Assembly (NCBI GenBank): GCA_030620115.1
Contig: JAUXFG010000097.1
Coordinates: 1 to 14,342, forward strand
DNA length: 14,342 bases
Origin: Candidatus Fermentibacterota bacterium
GTDB taxonomy: Bacteria; JAFGKV01
Direction: 5' to 3'
The notes under the pieces were generated by a model. That model did not search any database and was not told where the DNA came from. It worked only from the letters and a program-made list of their open reading frames with translations. Positions 1 through 6,446 of this stretch are shown here, piece by piece (within the stretch, counting starts at the first letter, position 1; each line of letters begins with the position of its first letter). Position numbers and translations under genes: made by a program.

Positions 1-20
1 GACCGAGGACCCCGGCTCTG

Positions 21-62
21 TCAGGGCGTAGCCTGGCTCCGCCGTGGCGAAGCCCGAAGGCG
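21..62. repeat. GC-rich repeat fragment of the GGCGAAGC type
   Basis: This stretch alternates short blocks such as GGCGTAGCC and GTGGCGAAGCCCGAAGGCG. Related but not identical wording occurs at 8781-8850 and 14043-14068, both in repeat-rich places. No open reading frame with a ribosome binding site covers positions 1-244. That segment otherwise holds only a 16-bp palindrome (120-135) and the leader of the Nudix gene. The grouping is by eye and the copies are divergent. Confidence 0.4.
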
Positions 63-119
63 TATCCTCTGCGAGGAGCCTGTGCTGAGTGACAGCGAAA
101 TATCTCGAGGCTGATGGAG

Positions 120-135
120 TCCGCCAGCTGGCGGA
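120..135. repeat. 16-bp perfect palindrome TCCGCCAGCTGGCGGA, copy 1
   Basis: A perfect 16-bp inverted repeat identical to the copies at 2497-2512 and 8751-8766. The bases on either side differ in all three places, so the shared unit is the palindrome alone. Here it lies about 110 bp upstream of the Nudix start. It has no following T-run, so it is not a standard intrinsic terminator. Confidence 0.85.
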
Positions 136-244
136 AAGCAAGCGGTGTCATATCGGCGGTTACGGCCGGAAGTTGGTGAGAAGTCCGGGTTAGCCCCTTC
201 TCAGTGTTCGTGGGCATTGAAGACAGATCCAAAGGAGCAATGCC

Positions 245-679
245 ATGGAACGAATCTACCCATCCACACCCTTAGTTGGTGTTGCCGGCGTGGTGATCAA
301 GGATAAGCATGTGCTGATGATTCAGCGGGGCAAGGAGCCGGGGTACGGAGCTTGGAGCATCCCTGGCGGACTGCTTCGGCTTGGTGAGACAATCCATGAT
401 GGAGTCGAGCGGGAGATCCTCGAAGAGACCGGCGTTCAGGTAGTGGTAGGGGAGATGCTTGGAGTGGCGGATCTCATCCAACGGGATGAATCGGGCGCTG
501 TCAAATATCATTATGTGCTCATCGACTTGGCGGCAAGGCATATCTCCGGCACGCCTGCGCCCTCGTCCGACGCATTGGCAGCCCGGTGGGTATCATTTGA
601 TGAACTCCCCACACTGACAATGCCTGATCGTCTCCGTGAGCTTCTCGACCGGGTGATCGATACGACGCCAAGTGACTGA
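245..679 (+). CDS. Nudix hydrolase
   Basis: Predicted Nudix-family pyrophosphohydrolase of 144 residues, which would cleave a nucleoside diphosphate linked to another moiety using Mg2+. The complete Nudix box GX5EX7REUXEEXGU is visible at residues 42-64, running from G42 through E48, R56-E57 and E60-E61 to G63-V64. The preceding GAWSIPGG is typical of ADP-ribose pyrophosphatase-like and related small Nudix enzymes. There is no signal peptide, so it should be cytosolic. The ATG at 245 follows GGAG (234-237) at normal spacing. Length is normal for a single-domain Nudix protein. The substrate cannot be told from sequence; ADP-ribose, a damaged nucleotide such as 8-oxo-dGTP, or an NDP-sugar are all possible. 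It is followed by 150 bp without a gene, so it is probably transcribed alone. Confidence 0.93.
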   Translation: MERIYPSTPLVGVAGVVIKDKHVLMIQRGKEPGYGAWSIPGGLLRLGETIHDGVEREILEETGVQVVVGEMLGVADLIQRDESGAVKYHYVLIDLAARHISGTPAPSSDALAARWVSFDELPTLTMPDRLRELLDRVIDTTPSD

Positions 680-829
680 GCAGGAAACATAATTCCCCTG
701 TTTCGGTGTTGCATGTGATAAGGGGCGCATTTCCGGTGCGACGACAGGGCCGACCTCGCCGCCTACAGGACACAGGCTTATTGGCTCACCCGTTCACCGA
801 TCTTCTCCCCATTCGATAAGAGGAGTAAT

Positions 830-1267
830 ATGAGAATATCTCGATCATGGGGCCTCTTTTTTTCAGCAATAATCTTCCTTACCGCCGGTGAGGGCGCATC
901 CGCAACCCTGTCGGGCTTCGTGCTTGATGCCACCAGTGGTGAGCCACTCCCCGTGGCCAACATCTGGGTGGAGGGAGGTTCTGGAACATTCTCCAACAAG
1001 GATGGCTACTTCGTCCTCCCGAGGATGCTACCCGGGGCATACACCGTGATGGTCTCCTATATCGGGTACAAGACCACCCGACAATCCGTGACCCTGGGGG
1101 AGGCCCCTGCTGAGCTTCTCCGCATCGAGCTGAACCCGCAGGTCTTGCTTCTCGAACCTATTGTCGTGGAAGAGACCTCTGAAGACAAAGGCCAACGCAC
1201 CAGCCCGCGGGTCTCCACCGTGCCGGTGGCGGCGCCCGTCATCCGAGACCACAAGACGAGAGAATGA
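830..1267 (+). CDS. Exported carboxypeptidase-regulatory-like domain protein (possible truncated TonB-dependent receptor)
   Basis: A 145-residue protein with a probable signal peptide (residues 1-25: basic n-region, hydrophobic core, cleavage after an A-S-A site). It is followed by one carboxypeptidase-regulatory-like beta-sandwich (CarboxypepD_reg-like, about 26-103). The motif order is typical of the domain: SGFVLDATSGEPLPVANIWV, then NKDGYF, LPGAYTVMVSYIGY and a closing strand LLRIEL. In FCB-type bacteria this domain usually heads a TonB-dependent outer-membrane receptor of 700-1000 residues, and the linker here (LLLEPIVVEETSED) reads like the approach to the plug domain. Instead the frame ends about 35 residues later. 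AGAGGAG (819-825) precedes the ATG closely. Either it is a genuine stand-alone periplasmic domain protein or the remains of a receptor gene that lost its plug and barrel. Confidence 0.8.
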   Translation: MRISRSWGLFFSAIIFLTAGEGASATLSGFVLDATSGEPLPVANIWVEGGSGTFSNKDGYFVLPRMLPGAYTVMVSYIGYKTTRQSVTLGEAPAELLRIELNPQVLLLEPIVVEETSEDKGQRTSPRVSTVPVAAPVIRDHKTRE

Positions 1268-1285
1268 AATATCCCCGGAGAAGGC

Positions 1286-1357
1286 ATGAGAATAGAACGA
1301 CTTGAGGATATTGAGGCCTGTCCGCGTGTCCGCACAGACAGGGACACAGACAGATGA
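1286..1357 (+). pseudogene. Possible remnant of a four-helix-bundle (S23/IVP-like) protein gene
   Basis: A 23-codon frame with a good Shine-Dalgarno (GGAGAAGG, 1277-1284). Its first residues, MRIERLEDIEA, closely recall the conserved start of small four-helix-bundle proteins related to the 23S rRNA intervening-sequence protein, which typically read M-x-I-E-R-F-E-D-I/L-E-x-W. The aromatic residue expected after EDIEA is replaced, and a stop comes after 23 residues where the family runs to about 120. No continuation was found in the next 100 bp in the frames I checked. I read it as a decayed or truncated gene start. The match is short, so chance resemblance is possible. Confidence 0.3.
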
Positions 1358-1451
1358 ACTCCGAACCTCTGAACGCCTATTGCATTCTGATGGTCATTGG
1401 GAGAGATTGCGTGCTCTCAAGCCTATCCCTCATAATCAACACAGGTGAAGC

Positions 1452-2303
1452 ATGAAGACCTATCTCGATTGTTATTCCTGCTTTGTACGCCAGGCCCTTG
1501 AAGCAAGCCGTATGGCGGGCGCGGACACAGAGCAGCAACGCTCCATACTCCTTCGAGTATTCCGGATACTGGAAGGGCTCGATCCCGAGAGCACACCACC
1601 GGAAATCGCGGACAGTGTACATCGGATTATCCGCCAGGAAATCCACGGTGGCGATCCATATCGTGCTGCCAAAGATGCCGCAACGGCCCAGGCCCTGGCC
1701 CTCTGTCCTCGGCTGAGAGAGCTCATGGATGATGCTGATGATCCCCTGGACATGGCCATCAGACTGAGCATTGCCGGCAACATCATCGACTTTGCGCCAA
1801 GCATCAAATTCGATCTCTGGGATACGGTACAGCGCGTTTGTACCCAGCCATACGCTGCCAACGATCAGCAATCATTCCGAAGACAGCTTGAGCACGTGAA
1901 TCGTATTCTTTTCCTGGCGGACAACGCCGGCGAAACGGTCTTCGATCGCTTTCTCATCGAACTGATAGACACCCCTGTGCTCTACGCAGTAAAGGGTGGC
2001 CCGGTGCTCAACGATGCAACCGTTGAGGACGCGGTGGCCGCGGGTGTTGATCGTGTGGCCGCCATTGTGTCTACCGGATCGGACGCGCCGGGTACGATCA
2101 TTGACCACTGCTCCCAAGAATTCCGGCAACTCTATGACAACGCGGAAATGATCATCGCCAAGGGACAAGCGAACTACGAGACGTTAAGCAAGGAAGGAAG
2201 CCGGGTCTTTTTTCTCCTGCAGATCAAGTGCCCCATTATTGCCCAGGATATCGGCTTCCCCACGGGAAGCATCGTGCTCAGACAAGGCCGCAACGAGCAA
2301 TGA
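1452..2303 (+). CDS. DUF89/ARMT1-like metal-dependent phosphatase
   Basis: A 283-residue member of the DUF89/ARMT1-like family (PF01937), bacterial/archaeal small subgroup. Family members are metal-dependent damage-control phosphatases acting on harmful phosphorylated metabolites; the exact substrate of this one is unknown. Visible signatures are an N-terminal DCYSCF with two cysteines (C7, C10), AGNIIDF (108-114), LADNAGE (155-161) followed by F164-D165, KGGPVLNDAT (181-190), and GQANYETL (238-245). The Asp/Asn residues of the DNAGE and ND motifs are those known to hold the catalytic metal in the family. There is no signal peptide or membrane segment. The ATG follows AGGTGA at short spacing. 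It is preceded by 184 bp with only a gene remnant and followed by a repeat-rich spacer, so it is probably monocistronic. Confidence 0.88.
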   Translation: MKTYLDCYSCFVRQALEASRMAGADTEQQRSILLRVFRILEGLDPESTPPEIADSVHRIIRQEIHGGDPYRAAKDAATAQALALCPRLRELMDDADDPLDMAIRLSIAGNIIDFAPSIKFDLWDTVQRVCTQPYAANDQQSFRRQLEHVNRILFLADNAGETVFDRFLIELIDTPVLYAVKGGPVLNDATVEDAVAAGVDRVAAIVSTGSDAPGTIIDHCSQEFRQLYDNAEMIIAKGQANYETLSKEGSRVFFLLQIKCPIIAQDIGFPTGSIVLRQGRNEQ

Positions 2304-2661
2304 CGGAACCATGGAAGCGGAAGCGCCACCGCATCCCGTACCCCGGCCTTCCTTATCCCATTCTCCCCCCCTTCCAGCAATCCAGCAATCCAGCAATTCG
2401 AAATTCCCCCGTCCCCATCTCCCAAGAAACCTTGTCGGGAGCTTCGGCGGGAGCCTTGTCGATTCCCTCCGTCCTGCCCTTCCTCCATTCGACGTTTCCG
2501 CCAGCTGGCGGATCGCATCCGCCATATCGAGCATCAACGGCCATGACGGAGCATGGCCTTCCATCATTCTCATTTCGACGTTGAATATTGAATGTTCGAT
2601 GTTCAATCCAAATCCCGCAATCCCGCAATTCCCCCCATTGCCCCGCCCCAAATGCCGAGCG
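2304..2661. repeat. Repeat-rich intergenic spacer between DUF89 gene and MBL-fold gene
   Basis: This 358-bp spacer has no convincing gene; one frame stays open through it but its composition is that of the repeats. It holds a run of CCAGCAAT words ending in GCAATTCGAAATT (2372-2405), a phrase found again near 3790, 5068 and 14115. It also contains the second 16-bp palindrome (2497-2512), a TTGAATATTGAATGTTCGATG-like stretch around 2581-2605, and CCCGCAATCCCGCAATT (2613-2630). The plus strand is markedly C/T-rich, as in the other spacers. Confidence 0.7.
2497..2512. repeat. 16-bp perfect palindrome TCCGCCAGCTGGCGGA, copy 2
   Basis: Identical to the copies at 120-135 and 8751-8766. It sits in the spacer between the DUF89 gene and the MBL-fold gene, about 150 bp upstream of the latter, with unrelated flanking sequence. 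Confidence 0.85.
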
Positions 2662-3489
2662 ATGGGATTGACCTATCTTGTCATATTCCTATCCTTGGGC
2701 GCGATGCCCTGGGAAACAAACGCGGCCCCCAAGCAGGAGCCATCCCAGTCAACCGATTCCATGACCAACAGTGAGGAGAGAGCAGTGAAAATTACCGTCG
2801 CGTATGACAACTACGAATGCAACCCCTCGCTGCAGACCGCATGGGGATTCGCTTGTCTTATTCAAGCCGGGCATTCCACTGTGCTATTCGATACCGGCGG
2901 AGACGGCCCCACATTGTTGGGAAACCTTGAAGCCCTGGGAGTTGATCCGAAGACAATCGACGCCGTGGTGCTCTCCCATCCCCACCATGATCACGTCGGG
3001 GGGCTTCGCTCACTCCTGGAAACAGGCGTGAGGCCTCCGGTCTATGTACCGACGGAATTCCCCGCGGAGTTCAAGCGAGAAATAGGTCTTATCACCATGT
3101 TGGAAGAAGTGGAAAGACCGTTGGAGATTGCACCAGGAATACATGCCACCGGGCGAGTGGGAACCGGCATCGTGGAGCAGGCATTGGTGGTGGCTACTCC
3201 AGAGGGCAATGTGGTCATCACGGGCTGTGCGCATCCCGGTGTGTCGAATATGGTCTATGCCGCCAGGCGGATCATCGAGGGTGAAGTTACCTTGGTTATG
3301 GGAGGCTTCCATCTCCGCAGTGCATCCGACGCGCAGTTGCGAGCAATCATCCACGATCTCGAAGCCATGGGCGTGCAGCGTGTAGCGCCATGCCATTGCA
3401 CCGGAGATCATGCACGCAGCTTTTTCGCTCAGGCATATGGAACCAACTACATTGCCGCAGGAGCCGGATGGAGCATCACACTACACTAG
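2662..3489 (+). CDS. MBL-fold metallo-hydrolase, COG1237 type, probably exported
   Basis: Metallo-beta-lactamase-fold protein of the COG1237 group, whose archaeal members are linked to methanopterin precursor synthesis and whose bacterial members are mostly uncharacterised. The group opening is plain at ITVAYDNYECN (44-54) and WGFACLI (61-67). The metal motif HPHHDH lies at 106-111, with further likely ligands H191 (GCAHPG), H217 (GGFHL) and H245 (PCHC). Counting from the ATG at 2662, the first 22 residues look like a signal peptide with a short hydrophobic core and an N-A-A cleavage site, but the n-region lacks a positive charge and there is no Shine-Dalgarno. An in-frame GTG at 2785 has an excellent GAGGAG (2773-2778) and would give a cytosolic protein starting at the conserved domain. 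I prefer 2662 because exported relatives are common, but the start and location are open. Confidence 0.85.
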   Translation: MGLTYLVIFLSLGAMPWETNAAPKQEPSQSTDSMTNSEERAVKITVAYDNYECNPSLQTAWGFACLIQAGHSTVLFDTGGDGPTLLGNLEALGVDPKTIDAVVLSHPHHDHVGGLRSLLETGVRPPVYVPTEFPAEFKREIGLITMLEEVERPLEIAPGIHATGRVGTGIVEQALVVATPEGNVVITGCAHPGVSNMVYAARRIIEGEVTLVMGGFHLRSASDAQLRAIIHDLEAMGVQRVAPCHCTGDHARSFFAQAYGTNYIAAGAGWSITLH

Positions 3490-3810
3490 CCCGCACTATC
3501 ATGCCTTCTCATCACCTCTCAATCCCGCAATTCGCATCCCCTCCCAGATTCTTCCGTCGCACTGCTCTCTCAGAATGACACGTCTTTTCCCGTCCAATGC
3601 CAACAACCCCCGTCATTCTGAGCGACTCCAAGGAGCGAAGAATCTCTCCTTCCCCTCCGAGACGACCGAAGGTCGCCCCCTTTGCGTGAGACTCCCTCTC
3701 CTGATCAGATCCCAGATTATAAATTGACAGATTCGAGATTGTCAGATTCCACATTCCCCCACCAGTCCCCCATTCCCGCAATCAAGCAATCCAGCATTTC
3801 GAAATTCCCC
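3490..3810. repeat. Intergenic repeat cluster A
   Basis: No gene. It holds a class 1 unit in reverse orientation (3546-3580, beginning AGATTCTTC and ending CAGAATGACA). After 30 bp comes a class 2 unit (3611-3645, from GTCATTCTGAGCG to GAAGAATCT). Next is the module CGAGACGACCGAAGGTCGCC with CCCTTTGCGTGAGAC (about 3657-3693). Then come ATTGACAGATTCGAGATTG and TCAGATTCCACATT (about 3723-3754), and finally CCCGCAATCAAGCAATCC with a TTCGAAATT ending (3775-3808). Each class unit is an imperfect palindrome with constant ATTCT/AGAAT outer arms. Confidence 0.8.
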
Positions 3811-3826
3811 ACGGAGGTGTTGCTCA

Positions 3827-4066
3827 ATGCCGATCTATGAATATCGATGTGGCTCGTGCGGAGCGCGGGTCGAGCTTTTTCTCAAGACAACCCTCGAAAC
3901 TCCCGCGTGTCCCGAGTGTGGTCATCCGCTGACCGAGAGACTGCTGTCAGCCCCCAACGTCTCCAGCGGGCGCATAACCCGGGAGCCGGGCCATACCTGT
4001 TGTGGGCGCGAGGAGCGCTGCGATACCCCACCATGCTCAAGTGGAGATCCCTGCTGCCGTACGTAG
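3827..4066 (+). CDS. FmdB-family zinc ribbon protein
   Basis: A 79-residue FmdB-type zinc ribbon (the CxxC_CxxC_SSSS family), named after a putative regulator of formamidase genes; the molecular role of most members is unknown. It starts MPIYEYRC as the family does. The ribbon cysteines are C8/C11 and C28/C31, followed by the usual LTERLLSAP segment. The C-terminal tail is cysteine-rich (CCGREERCDTPPC, then CC near the end), a frequent extension in environmental bacteria that may bind additional metal. A strong GGAGGTG (3813-3819) precedes the ATG. Repeat clusters lie on both sides, so it is probably its own transcription unit. It is convergent with the small peptide gene downstream. Confidence 0.92.
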   Translation: MPIYEYRCGSCGARVELFLKTTLETPACPECGHPLTERLLSAPNVSSGRITREPGHTCCGREERCDTPPCSSGDPCCRT

Positions 4067-4290
4067 CGGAAAGGGATTGGGTACCCACTGTCATTCTGAG
4101 GGAGCGGAACGACCGAAGAATCTGGGGGGGGGAAAGAAGGAAGCGTTCAGCGTTGAGATGACAGAACGAGGAGCAAGGAGAGATTCTTCGCTTCTTGGAG
4201 TCGCTCAGAATGACAGTGGTAGTGTGCAGAAGTATGTGGCATCTGAAATCTATAATCTCAAATCTGTCAATCTGCAATATAGGATCTAAA
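4067..4290. repeat. Intergenic repeat cluster B (inverted relative to the others)
   Basis: No gene. A class 1 unit in forward orientation (4089-4123) is followed after 57 bp by a class 2 unit in reverse orientation (4181-4215). The middle carries AAGCGTTCAGCGTTGAGATG (4141-4160), the reverse complement of the CAACGCTGAACGC module seen at about 4972-4984 and 14214-14224. The end (about 4244-4277) holds AATCTGTCAATCTG wording, the reverse complement of the ATTGACAGATT module. The whole cluster is thus flipped compared with clusters A, C, D, E and F, which makes its plus strand purine-rich. It lies between two convergent genes. Confidence 0.8.
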
Positions 4291-4317
4291 GAGAAAGACG
4301 AAGGAAGAAGGAAGAGA

Positions 4318-4352
4318 AGGTGAGACCGGATCTTGCCGACCCGATCTCACCT
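4318..4352 (-). terminator. Rho-independent terminator of the small peptide gene
   Basis: On the minus strand, AGGTGAGATCGGGTC pairs with GATCCGGTCTCACCT across a five-base GGCAA loop. This gives a 15-bp stem with two G-U wobbles and no mismatch. On the plus strand the same two positions become C-A mismatches, which fixes the direction. The stem is followed on the minus strand by a pyrimidine-rich T/C tail. It begins 10 bp after the stop codon of the 83-residue peptide gene. Confidence 0.85.
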
Positions 4353-4362
4353 CACGAGCGAA

Positions 4363-4614
4363 CTAGCTCGACATCAGGGCAAATTCGCAATCCAGCGTAG
4401 TCAGGCTCTCCATTCCCGTCGGCACATGCCACGTATTGCCGCCGGTCCCCGGTGTATGGCTGAATGTCATGCTTCCAAAGCTGTGGCCGGAGAAGAATGT
4501 CGATCCCGCACCATAATGGATCGGCGTTCCGGAATTGACCTTCGCACAAGCCAGAGCCGACGTCTCAAAGGAATTCTGCGAAAAAACTGTCGGTTTCCGG
4601 TATGCCTTGCGCAT
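4363..4614 (-). CDS. Small peptide, possible RiPP precursor
   Basis: An 83-residue peptide that I cannot assign to a named family. Its start MRKAYRKPTV recalls the K-x-Y-x-K-P leader start seen in many small putative precursors of ribosomally made, modified peptides. It is followed by FSQNSFETSALACAK (11-25), a short acidic-hydrophobic patch ending at C23. The rest (26-83) is rich in Gly, Ser, Thr and His, with segments such as GAGSTFFSGHSFGSM, a lone tryptophan (W62) and a second cysteine (C76). There is no membrane segment. Evidence that it is a gene: AAAGAGGG lies 8 bp upstream of the ATG on the minus strand, and a strong terminator specific for that strand follows 10 bp after the stop. 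No radical-SAM, YcaO, LanM-like or protease gene is visible in the window, so a modified product is an inference only. A small structural or regulatory protein is the alternative. Confidence 0.65.
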   Translation of the reverse strand: MRKAYRKPTVFSQNSFETSALACAKVNSGTPIHYGAGSTFFSGHSFGSMTFSHTPGTGGNTWHVPTGMESLTTLDCEFALMSS

Positions 4615-5312
4615 AGCAGCCGCCCTCTTTCAACACGTGAAAGCCTTCCAATGACCGGCAGGTCAGGATACTCAATTGCGTCAAGCGTTACACGTGTTCA
4701 CGCCCACGAGGCGCCATCATCCGAAGGATGGACGCAAAAGAAACCCAGGGCAAAACAACCCTTACTGCTCATATGACTATGAATCTATCGAGCCCCAACT
4801 CCCCAGGCAAGTATTTCCTCCCCTCCTCCCATCCCCCAGATTCTTCGGTCGCTTCGCTTCCTCAGAATGACATACGCATTAACACGCCCTATAGCAACCA
4901 CCCCTGTCATTCTGAGCGACTGCAGAGAGCGAAGAATCTCTCCTTCGTCCTTCCTCCGTCATCTGAACGCTCAACGCTGAACGCTTCCTCCCCTCCTCCC
5001 CACCCAGATTCTTCGGTCGCTCTGCTCCCTCAGAATGACACGTAGTGGCCCAGTCCCCCATTCCAGCAATCCAGCAATTCGAAATTTCTCCCTATTCGCC
5101 CCCCCCTCCTTTTCTCCTTTCCCGGTGAGGATGAACAGCTAAGTTCGTGCCGACCATTGATTCATTGTGAATGCCCCGCACAGAGTTGGTACTCATGCAT
5201 CAAGACGCGAGCCTGGATATTGCCATGCCCAACTACGACATACCGGTAGCGACTCGACGGCCTTGCCTAATATCCCACCATTCCAAAGCCCAATTCTGCA
5301 TAAGTCCTCACA
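4615..5312. repeat. Divergent intergenic region with repeat cluster C
   Basis: No gene is supported here. 4615-4837 is unique sequence upstream of the peptide gene; a TTGACG at about 4674-4679 (minus strand) is the only promoter-like word and no matching -10 was convincing. Cluster C follows: class 1 reverse (4838-4872), 32 bp, class 2 forward (4905-4939), 66 bp containing TCAACGCTGAACGC (4971-4984), then class 1 reverse again (5006-5040). After it comes CCAGCAATCCAGCAATTCG with an AAATT end (5063-5087). 5091-5312 is the leader of the Mla operon; I see no clear regulatory element in it. Confidence 0.75.
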
Positions 5313-6440
5313 ATGTCCTTTGACGACAAGGTAAGATCGACGAGCGCGGGCCTGGCGTTTTGCGGCTTCCTCAAGGCCCCGGATGTATCTCTCATCCGGA
5401 GCGCCTTCGCCGATATCTCGTTGCGCGCAAAACAACACGTGGTGATGGACTTCACCGAATATGATGGCATGGATACGGTTGCCGCCTCGGGCATCTACGA
5501 AGGGATTCGGAATCTGGAACGAGCGAAGATCGACGTCTATATGAACGGCCTGCTCCCCCGTGATCAGGAACTGCTGGCCTCATTTCGCCGCCATGAACAG
5601 AGCCTCAGTGCGCCCCGCCGGAGCTGGAGTCTGAAGGATCATTTCGAGGGAGTTGGAGACGACGTAGTGGCTTCTTGGGAGACAGCTCGGGGGCTTTGGG
5701 TTTTCTCGAAGAATACATTCAGCGCCCTCGTCAGGGTTCTGACCACGCCTTCTCTGTTCAGATGGCACCTGACCTTCTACTATATGGAACATGCCGGGGT
5801 CCGCGCAGTACCCATCGTGGGCACCCTCTGTTGGCTCATCGGAACGGTCCTGGGTTTCCAGGCAGGCTACCAACTCAAGTCCTTTGCTGCGGAGATGTTC
5901 ATGCCTGACCTCATTGCATATAGCATCACGTGGGAGATCGGCCCACTCCTGGCCGCCATTTTAGTGGCCGGGCGATCGAGCTCTGCATTTGCTGCGGAGA
6001 TCGGCACCATGAAGGTCCGCCAAGAGATCGATGCATTGGAGGTGATGGGATTCAATATCTTCGAGTACCTTGTGACACCCAAGATGTGTGCGCTTTTCCT
6101 GGTCATGCCCGCTCTTGTCCTTATGGCCGACTTCTTCGGCCTGCTTGGCGGATTGCTCATCGGCGGCTGGTATTTGGACATGCCCGCCAGCTACTATCTC
6201 TCACGTTTGAACTTCGTCATGTTGCCCATCGATTTCTGGTGGGGTATGCTCAAAGGTCTGGTCTTCGCGGTCATTATCGCTAATGTTGGCTGCTATATGG
6301 GTATGCGTGTCAGGGGCGGTGCTGCTGAGGTGGGCCGTGCCACGACCGCCGCAGTCGTCACCGCCATCTTCCTGGTCATCATGGCCGACGCGCTCATCTC
6401 CTTGATCTTCATGGAGATACGACCAACAGTACAGGTTTGA
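5313..6440 (+). CDS. mlaE: MlaE-type ABC lipid transporter permease with N-terminal STAS-like domain
   Basis: Inner-membrane permease (MlaE/DUF140 family, PF02405) of an ABC system that moves phospholipid between the inner and outer membranes. The 375 residues divide into an N-terminal cytosolic STAS-like domain (about 1-95, with VVMDFTEYDGMDTVAASGI at 43-61), a linker, and the permease (about 130-375) with around five membrane segments. The family signature is complete at 210-246: GPLLAAILVAGRSSSAFAAE followed by IGTMKVRQEIDALEVMG. In E. coli the STAS protein MlaB is separate, but the fused form is common elsewhere. A stop codon lies four codons upstream in frame, so ATG 5313 is the first possible start; it has no clear Shine-Dalgarno. 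It is the first gene of a four-gene operon, with mlaF starting 6 bp after its stop. Confidence 0.95.
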   Translation: MSFDDKVRSTSAGLAFCGFLKAPDVSLIRSAFADISLRAKQHVVMDFTEYDGMDTVAASGIYEGIRNLERAKIDVYMNGLLPRDQELLASFRRHEQSLSAPRRSWSLKDHFEGVGDDVVASWETARGLWVFSKNTFSALVRVLTTPSLFRWHLTFYYMEHAGVRAVPIVGTLCWLIGTVLGFQAGYQLKSFAAEMFMPDLIAYSITWEIGPLLAAILVAGRSSSAFAAEIGTMKVRQEIDALEVMGFNIFEYLVTPKMCALFLVMPALVLMADFFGLLGGLLIGGWYLDMPASYYLSRLNFVMLPIDFWWGMLKGLVFAVIIANVGCYMGMRVRGGAAEVGRATTAAVVTAIFLVIMADALISLIFMEIRPTVQV

Positions 6441-6446
6441 TATGCC

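Noticed and set aside
160-240. Cobalamin-riboswitch-like wording (GGTGAGAAGTCCGGG, TTAGCCCC, GAAGAC) before the Nudix gene
   Set aside because: The core order and spacing of a cobalamin riboswitch are not met and the B12 box is not recognisable; a covariance-model search would be needed to revive it.
1317-1342. CCTGTC...GACAGG hairpin after the 145-residue gene
   Set aside because: The stem is interrupted and no T-run follows, so a terminator call is not supported.
2239-2661. Upstream extension of the MBL-fold frame to 2239
   Set aside because: It would overlap the DUF89 gene and then translate repeat-type spacer sequence; the extra residues look like nothing known.
4333-4776. 147-residue plus-strand open frame
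   Set aside because: It starts inside the terminator stem, has no ribosome binding site and no recognisable motif; the minus-strand peptide gene has a ribosome binding site and a strand-specific terminator.
5195-5323. 42-codon frame from ATG 5195 ending just inside mlaE
   Set aside because: There is no Shine-Dalgarno and no conserved motif; the overlap with mlaE is probably chance, though a leader peptide cannot be excluded.
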